A stretch of DNA of 64,000 bases from Bacteroides eggerthii (GTDB lineage Bacteria > Bacteroidota > Bacteroidia > Bacteroidales > Bacteroidaceae), in contig NZ_CP102258.1 in NCBI RefSeq assembly GCF_025146565.1, forward strand, positions 3,256,001 through 3,320,000. The letters are read 5' to 3'. Below are positions 60,349 through 64,000 of this stretch, piece after piece. A program made the translations under genes and the position numbers. The notes beneath the pieces were generated by a model, which was not told where the DNA came from, did no database searches, and worked only from the letters and a program-made list of their open reading frames with translations. Numbering within the stretch: the first letter of the stretch is position 1; every line of letters begins with the position of its first letter.

Positions 60349-61059
60349 ATGGGAACATCTTTCATACCATTCAGTGCTATAATTGCCGTTTTGATTATCG
60401 CCTTTTTGTTTGCCTCCTTACCGCAGGTAAACCATAAAACGCGATACAGAGTGCTTTACGCAATAGCCATCATCATGCTATTTGCTGTTATTCCTATCAG
60501 TGAGTATATGGCTGAGAATACCAAAAATTCAAACAGCAATTATCTGCTTGTTCTGATATTCAATATTGCAGTAGGTTATTTCTGTATGTACATTGCCGCA
60601 TTGCTGAAATTCAATGTCCTTAAACGAAAAAATCAAGCATTGGAAAATGCTTTGACCGAAAGGCAACAAGAAAATGTAGCAATTCTATTGGAGCATCAGA
60701 ATGAAAAGCAACAAGCACTTCAGCAAAGAGAACTTGAATGGTTGGCAGGGAAAATAAAGATATTTACCGAAGAAGAACAGAAAGCAATTCTTGCCTGTGC
60801 ATGTGCATTTGCAGAACATGACTTGATAATCGCTCCATCAATATCTATTCAGCAAAAAGATACATGTAGTCAGCAAGACCTTATGTATTTTGTTTGTTCT
60901 GCTTTTTTCAACATGGGTAAGAAGCGTAATGATATTGTAAGTTTCTTATCTCAGGTCTTTCCGCTTTATTTTCCTGCAGGAGAAAGTGTATTGGCTAAAA
61001 AGATGCCGGGAGTTGAAAAGATAAAGAAAATGAGAGAGAAAGAAAATAAATTTAAGTAG
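60349..61059 (+). CDS. Membrane protein with coiled coil, partner of the AlbA-type protein
   Basis: A 236-residue protein of unknown family. It has three hydrophobic helices (about 7-25, 36-54, 64-86), then a Gln/Glu-rich coiled coil (about 90-135, QALENALTERQQENVAILL) and a soluble C-domain (about 140-236) with several Cys residues. The C-domain resembles no enzyme I can name. The 4-bp gap to the AlbA-type gene implies one transcript. A cytoplasmic helical domain anchored in the membrane beside a nucleotide-binding/DNA-binding protein could be a defence pair, but that is speculation. Confidence 0.6.
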   Translation: MGTSFIPFSAIIAVLIIAFLFASLPQVNHKTRYRVLYAIAIIMLFAVIPISEYMAENTKNSNSNYLLVLIFNIAVGYFCMYIAALLKFNVLKRKNQALENALTERQQENVAILLEHQNEKQQALQQRELEWLAGKIKIFTEEEQKAILACACAFAEHDLIIAPSISIQQKDTCSQQDLMYFVCSAFFNMGKKRNDIVSFLSQVFPLYFPAGESVLAKKMPGVEKIKKMREKENKFK

Positions 61060-61085
61060 GAGTATTCAGTAAATATCCCTAAAAA

Positions 61086-61110
61086 ATAAAATGGTATACG
61101 CCATTTTTAT
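61086..61110 (+). terminator. Terminator after the membrane-protein gene
   Basis: AAAATGG pairs with CCATTTT around TATACG, followed by a T-rich end. It closes the two-gene AlbA unit. Confidence 0.6.
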
Positions 61111-61253
61111 TGTAAACTGTATAAGTCTACATAAACATAAGGGAGCAGGATGCTCACGATAATAACACCTGGCATAATAAACACTTGCCTTTGTTGAGGG
61201 TTCTGTCCTTTCAATGATGTCCTATATTTGTTCTCTTGTCATAATCCAATGTT

Positions 61254-61445
61254 TTATCCCATGTGAATAAAATCGTCTTGACTATAAGTTTTGTTGAAAA
61301 TAATCCATCTACCTCCTCTGTTACTGTGCATGAATATATGATATGGCATTATCACAAATAACCACACAAGTGTCAACAAGACCGTAACGATAGCCTTGTT
61401 TACAATCTTTCCAACGGAGTTGATATGTGCAAAAATCTTTTTCAT
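61254..61445 (-). CDS. Small membrane protein of the carbamoyltransferase cluster
   Basis: 63 residues from the start at 61445 (ATGAAAAAG); longer readings of the frame run into the preceding DUF5989 gene. A single transmembrane helix (about 15-36) is followed by a basic, aromatic tail (HSNRGGRWIIFNKTYSQDDFIHMG). It overlaps the DUF5989 stop as TGATG. It occupies the place of the SxtJ-type membrane protein found after DUF5989 in other carbamoyltransferase clusters, and may be a short member of that type. Confidence 0.6.
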   Translation of the reverse strand: MKKIFAHINSVGKIVNKAIVTVLLTLVWLFVIMPYHIFMHSNRGGRWIIFNKTYSQDDFIHMG

Positions 61446-61591
61446 CAGAATAATGTGTAAATGAATGGTGCTATTGCAGTATCTGCAAAGATTACGAATA
61501 GCCCAATTATCAACAGCAACAGAATGATTGGTGCAAGCCACCATTTCCGTTGTGAGTATATGTATATAAATAGTTCCTTTATTAAATCCAT
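61445..61591 (-). CDS. DUF5989 mini-protein
   Basis: A 48-residue protein, shorter than usual gene-finding limits. It has the DUF5989 form: MDLIKELFIYIYSQRKWWLA, then a long hydrophobic helix (LLLLIIGLFVIF) and the ending ADTAIAPFIYTLF. These proteins sit directly after NodU-type carbamoyltransferases in many genomes. Here the gap to the carbamoyltransferase stop is a single base, and the next gene overlaps by one base. A membrane accessory to the enzyme is the natural inference. Confidence 0.85.
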   Translation of the reverse strand: MDLIKELFIYIYSQRKWWLAPIILLLLIIGLFVIFADTAIAPFIYTLF

Positions 61592-61592
61592 A

Positions 61593-63296
61593 TCACTTCT
61601 TTATCAAATTATTACCTATTACCAAAGCATCCAAACCAGAGTTTAAGTAAGTCCTAATTGCATCTTCCGGAGTGCATACTATAGGTTCACCCATGACATT
61701 GAAACTTGTGTTCAGTAACATCGGGCATTCTGTTTTTTCATAGAATGCTTCAAGCAATTTATATAGCTTGTTATTATATTCTCTATGTAGAATCTGAGTT
61801 CTTGCACTCATATCTTCATGAGTAACTGCATCAAATCCCTTTTTCTTCATTGTGTAGGTGAACATCATGTGTTCGCTTTCTGTTCCGTGTAGTTCCATTA
61901 TCTCATCTGCATACTTATCCAGTACTACAGGTGCAAACGGACGGAACTCTTCACGAAATTTAATCTTGGAGTTGATCTTGTCTTTCATCTCTGTATTCCT
62001 CGGATCTGCAAGAATACTTCTGTTACCCAAAGCTCGTGGTCCAAACTCCATTCTGCCTTGGTACCAACCGACGACTTTTCCTTCATGCAACAGTTCTGTT
62101 ACTTTGTCACACAATTCTGCATCTTTAAGATGCTTGTATATCAATCCGTTATATTCAATTGCTGCCACGATACGCTTATCATCATACTCAGGACCTATGA
62201 ATGAAGTATCCTCAATCTTACCATTCATCAATGATGAGCAAACTAATGCTGCACCAATAGCACATCCAGAATCATCAGGAGCATAAGGCACATATATATT
62301 GTCAAACAAGTGAGTCTTTAGTAATACACCATTGGCAGCACAATTCAAAGCGCAACCGCCTGAGATACATAGATTTGTCTTACCCACTATGTTCTTTACA
62401 GTAACTGCTAACTTACAGAAAATCTCTTCCGTAATTAACTGTATTGCCAAAGCAAGGTTCTTGTGAGATATGGTAATTTCTTCTCCAACATCTCGTTTAC
62501 TGAGACCAAATAACCTTTCCCACTTCTTGTCATTGACCATCTTATCGGAATACATGAAAGAGAAGTACTTTGTATTGAGCACAATACCTCCATCCTCATG
62601 AATCTCTACAAGATTATCCTTGATTATACTGACAAAGCGATTTGTTTCTTCCGAATTCTTGTTGCCGTATGGTGCTAATCCCATGACCTTGTATTCATCA
62701 GAGTTCACTTTGAATCCCAAGAAATACGTAAAGGCAGAATACAATAGTCCTATGGAGTTGGGATAAATTTGCTGTTGAATCAAAGTAATTTTATCGTTAG
62801 ACACACTATAAATAGATGTTGTAGAATCCTCACCAACCGCATCCAATACCAGTATTGCAGCATCCTGATATGGTGATAGGAAATATGCGTTAGCTGCATG
62901 TGCGAGATGATGATCAACAAATCGAATGTCAGCCTTAACACGACTATAGACTTCTTTCAATTCTTTCTTTATGGTCTTTCGCATATTCAGTCGTTCTTTG
63001 AGCCATATAGGAACAGACTTCAAGAAACGATCATAACTTTTGGGAGCATAAACAATACTATCCTTAATGATGCGTTCGAACTTCCTGAATGGTTTCTCGT
63101 AGAAAGTAATAATATCCACATCATCTAATGATATTCCTGCGTATTCCATACAAAACTGAATAGCCAAAATCGGGAACCTGTTATCATGTTTCTTTCTGCT
63201 GAAACGTTCCTCCAACGCTCCAGCTACGATTTGTCCATTCACTATTAGTGCAGCAGACGAATCATGATAATATGCAGTTATTCCCAATACGACCAT
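61593..63296 (-). CDS. NodU/CmcH-family O-carbamoyltransferase
   Basis: A 567-residue enzyme that transfers a carbamoyl group from carbamoyl phosphate, via an adenylated intermediate, to a hydroxyl of a sugar or natural product. The N-terminal Kae1-like domain has GITAYYHDSSAALI, HHLAHAANAYFLSPYQDAAILVLD (shown in part by HHLAHAANAYF) and SGGCALNCAANG. The C-domain has GRMEFGPRALGNRSILADPR. It overlaps the stop of the upstream MBOAT gene (TGATG). With MBOAT and DUF5989 it suggests modification of an exported glycan or lipid. The cluster is visibly AT-rich compared with the first half of the window. Confidence 0.92.
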   Translation of the reverse strand: MVVLGITAYYHDSSAALIVNGQIVAGALEERFSRKKHDNRFPILAIQFCMEYAGISLDDVDIITFYEKPFRKFERIIKDSIVYAPKSYDRFLKSVPIWLKERLNMRKTIKKELKEVYSRVKADIRFVDHHLAHAANAYFLSPYQDAAILVLDAVGEDSTTSIYSVSNDKITLIQQQIYPNSIGLLYSAFTYFLGFKVNSDEYKVMGLAPYGNKNSEETNRFVSIIKDNLVEIHEDGGIVLNTKYFSFMYSDKMVNDKKWERLFGLSKRDVGEEITISHKNLALAIQLITEEIFCKLAVTVKNIVGKTNLCISGGCALNCAANGVLLKTHLFDNIYVPYAPDDSGCAIGAALVCSSLMNGKIEDTSFIGPEYDDKRIVAAIEYNGLIYKHLKDAELCDKVTELLHEGKVVGWYQGRMEFGPRALGNRSILADPRNTEMKDKINSKIKFREEFRPFAPVVLDKYADEIMELHGTESEHMMFTYTMKKKGFDAVTHEDMSARTQILHREYNNKLYKLLEAFYEKTECPMLLNTSFNVMGEPIVCTPEDAIRTYLNSGLDALVIGNNLIKK

Positions 63297-64000
63297 CAGA
63301 ACTTCATATAAAAGAAATTTATACTTGGATTATTTGCCAATAAGATGTCAAGCACAAAAATTATACTTGTTATTGGAACTTCTTTCAAAATATAGCGATC
63401 CGAATCCTTGTGTCTGAATATGATATCCTTGGTAGAACTTCTGTCAGCAAACCATAATGCACACAAAGAAACAAATACTCCAACCACAATAGAATTGTCT
63501 ATAGGTTGATATTCCGTAACCTTTATAAGACGAAACACAAAATCTTCAATCTCATTAACATCAAACAATTGCCATAGAAGGGTGCAAACCAGAAAGACGA
63601 AAGCCCCATAGTATCTATTGCCCTTGATATTAAGGTTTCGTTCCGTTATTAAAAGTATCGCATGAGTTATTCCCCATACGATAAACGGGATAGACAAGTC
63701 ATGCCATATTGCACTAATAACAAAAACCAATAAGATATTCAATATCCATTGCCTTGCTGATATTCTGTTGCCACCTAAAGGGATGTAAATGTAATCTCTC
63801 AACCAAGTTCCTAATGTGATATTCCATCTCTTCCAGAAATCTCGAAATGTCCTGCTACAATATGGTGAATTAAAGTTCTCTGGAAGATCTATACCTAACA
63901 ATTTACCAAATGCAACGGCAAAAATAGAATACGCATAGAAATCAAAGAAGAAAGCCACTCCATAACATAAGATGCTGCAAACCTCATTCAATCCATCATA
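63296..64000 (-). CDS. MBOAT-family O-acyltransferase (partial, cut by window edge)
   Basis: Only the C-terminal part (about 235 residues) is present; the frame is open to the last base, and no true start lies in the window. Seen are FYAYSIFAVAFGKLLGIDLPENFNSPY (in part, FAVAFGKLLGIDLPENF), FRDFWKRWNITLGTWLRDYIYIPLGGNR and the catalytic His in AIWHDLS, with several membrane helices. MBOAT proteins such as AlgI and DltB acylate extracellular polymers. Upstream genes outside the window may complete the cluster. Confidence 0.9.
   Translation of the reverse strand, partial: YDGLNEVCSILCYGVAFFFDFYAYSIFAVAFGKLLGIDLPENFNSPYCSRTFRDFWKRWNITLGTWLRDYIYIPLGGNRISARQWILNILLVFVISAIWHDLSIPFIVWGITHAILLITERNLNIKGNRYYGAFVFLVCTLLWQLFDVNEIEDFVFRLIKVTEYQPIDNSIVVGVFVSLCALWFADRSSTKDIIFRHKDSDRYILKEVPITSIIFVLDILLANNPSINFFYMKF

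Overview
The window looks like a chromosome segment of a gut Bacteroides species. The signs are SusC/SusD, many fimbrillin-type (Mfa/FimA-like) lipoproteins, promoters of the Bacteroides type (-33 TTTG, about 19 bp, -7 TAnnTTTG), the Bacteroides acid-resistance (gad) operon and a BtuB/BtuG vitamin B12 locus. Species cannot be fixed from the sequence alone. Most genes have moderate GC. The right end (about 58.3-64 kb) is more AT-rich and looks accessory, and the gene at 35.1-38.2 kb has leucine codon use unlike its neighbours.

Layout: 0.1-2.6 kb holds a TPR/AraC membrane regulator and a RelE-like toxin-antitoxin pair. 2.8-9.0 kb has three plus-strand fimbrillin-like lipoproteins, the first carrying a long BspA-type leucine-rich repeat. 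9.1-15.2 kb has alanine dehydrogenase and the acid-resistance operon gadB-glsA-ion channel-gadC. 15.5-23.7 kb is a minus-strand fimbrial operon: small Rrf2-like protein, OmpA/DUF3575 protein, DUF5119 anchor, two fimbrillins and a FISUMP tip-like protein. Between its first gene and a tyrosine recombinase (24.1-25.2 kb) lies a 268-bp segment bounded by 21-bp inverted repeats (20/21 matches). It contains a consensus promoter that, in this assembly, points away from the operon. This is a strong candidate for a phase-variable ON/OFF switch captured in the OFF state. 25.7-31.1 kb holds a nitronate monooxygenase-like gene, an ECF sigma/dual-membrane anti-sigma cluster, nadC and small secreted proteins. 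31.3-34.7 kb has rlmH and a MarR-regulated sulfur-relay flavoprotein fusion.

35.1-38.2 kb is an esterase/GH51 arabinofuranosidase fusion. 38.3-43.9 kb carries Ktr/Trk potassium uptake genes, a TrpB2-type tryptophan synthase beta subunit and a ClC channel. 44.1-49.1 kb is a lone susC/susD pair whose two flanks carry an identical 74-bp terminator element. 49.3-50.8 kb is a second ECF sigma operon. 51.3-56.8 kb is a B12 uptake operon (btuB-btuG-btuF-btuC) under a cobalamin riboswitch. 57.0-58.3 kb is a HAD/hotdog fusion. 58.8-61.1 kb is an AlbA/Schlafen-type protein with a membrane partner. 61.3-64.0 kb is a minus-strand MBOAT-carbamoyltransferase-DUF5989 cluster cut by the window edge.

The least expected structures are the invertible promoter and two 110-bp arrays, at 20.48 and 31.16 kb. 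Each array is exactly five contiguous 22-bp palindrome-containing units; their sequences differ but their architecture is the same.
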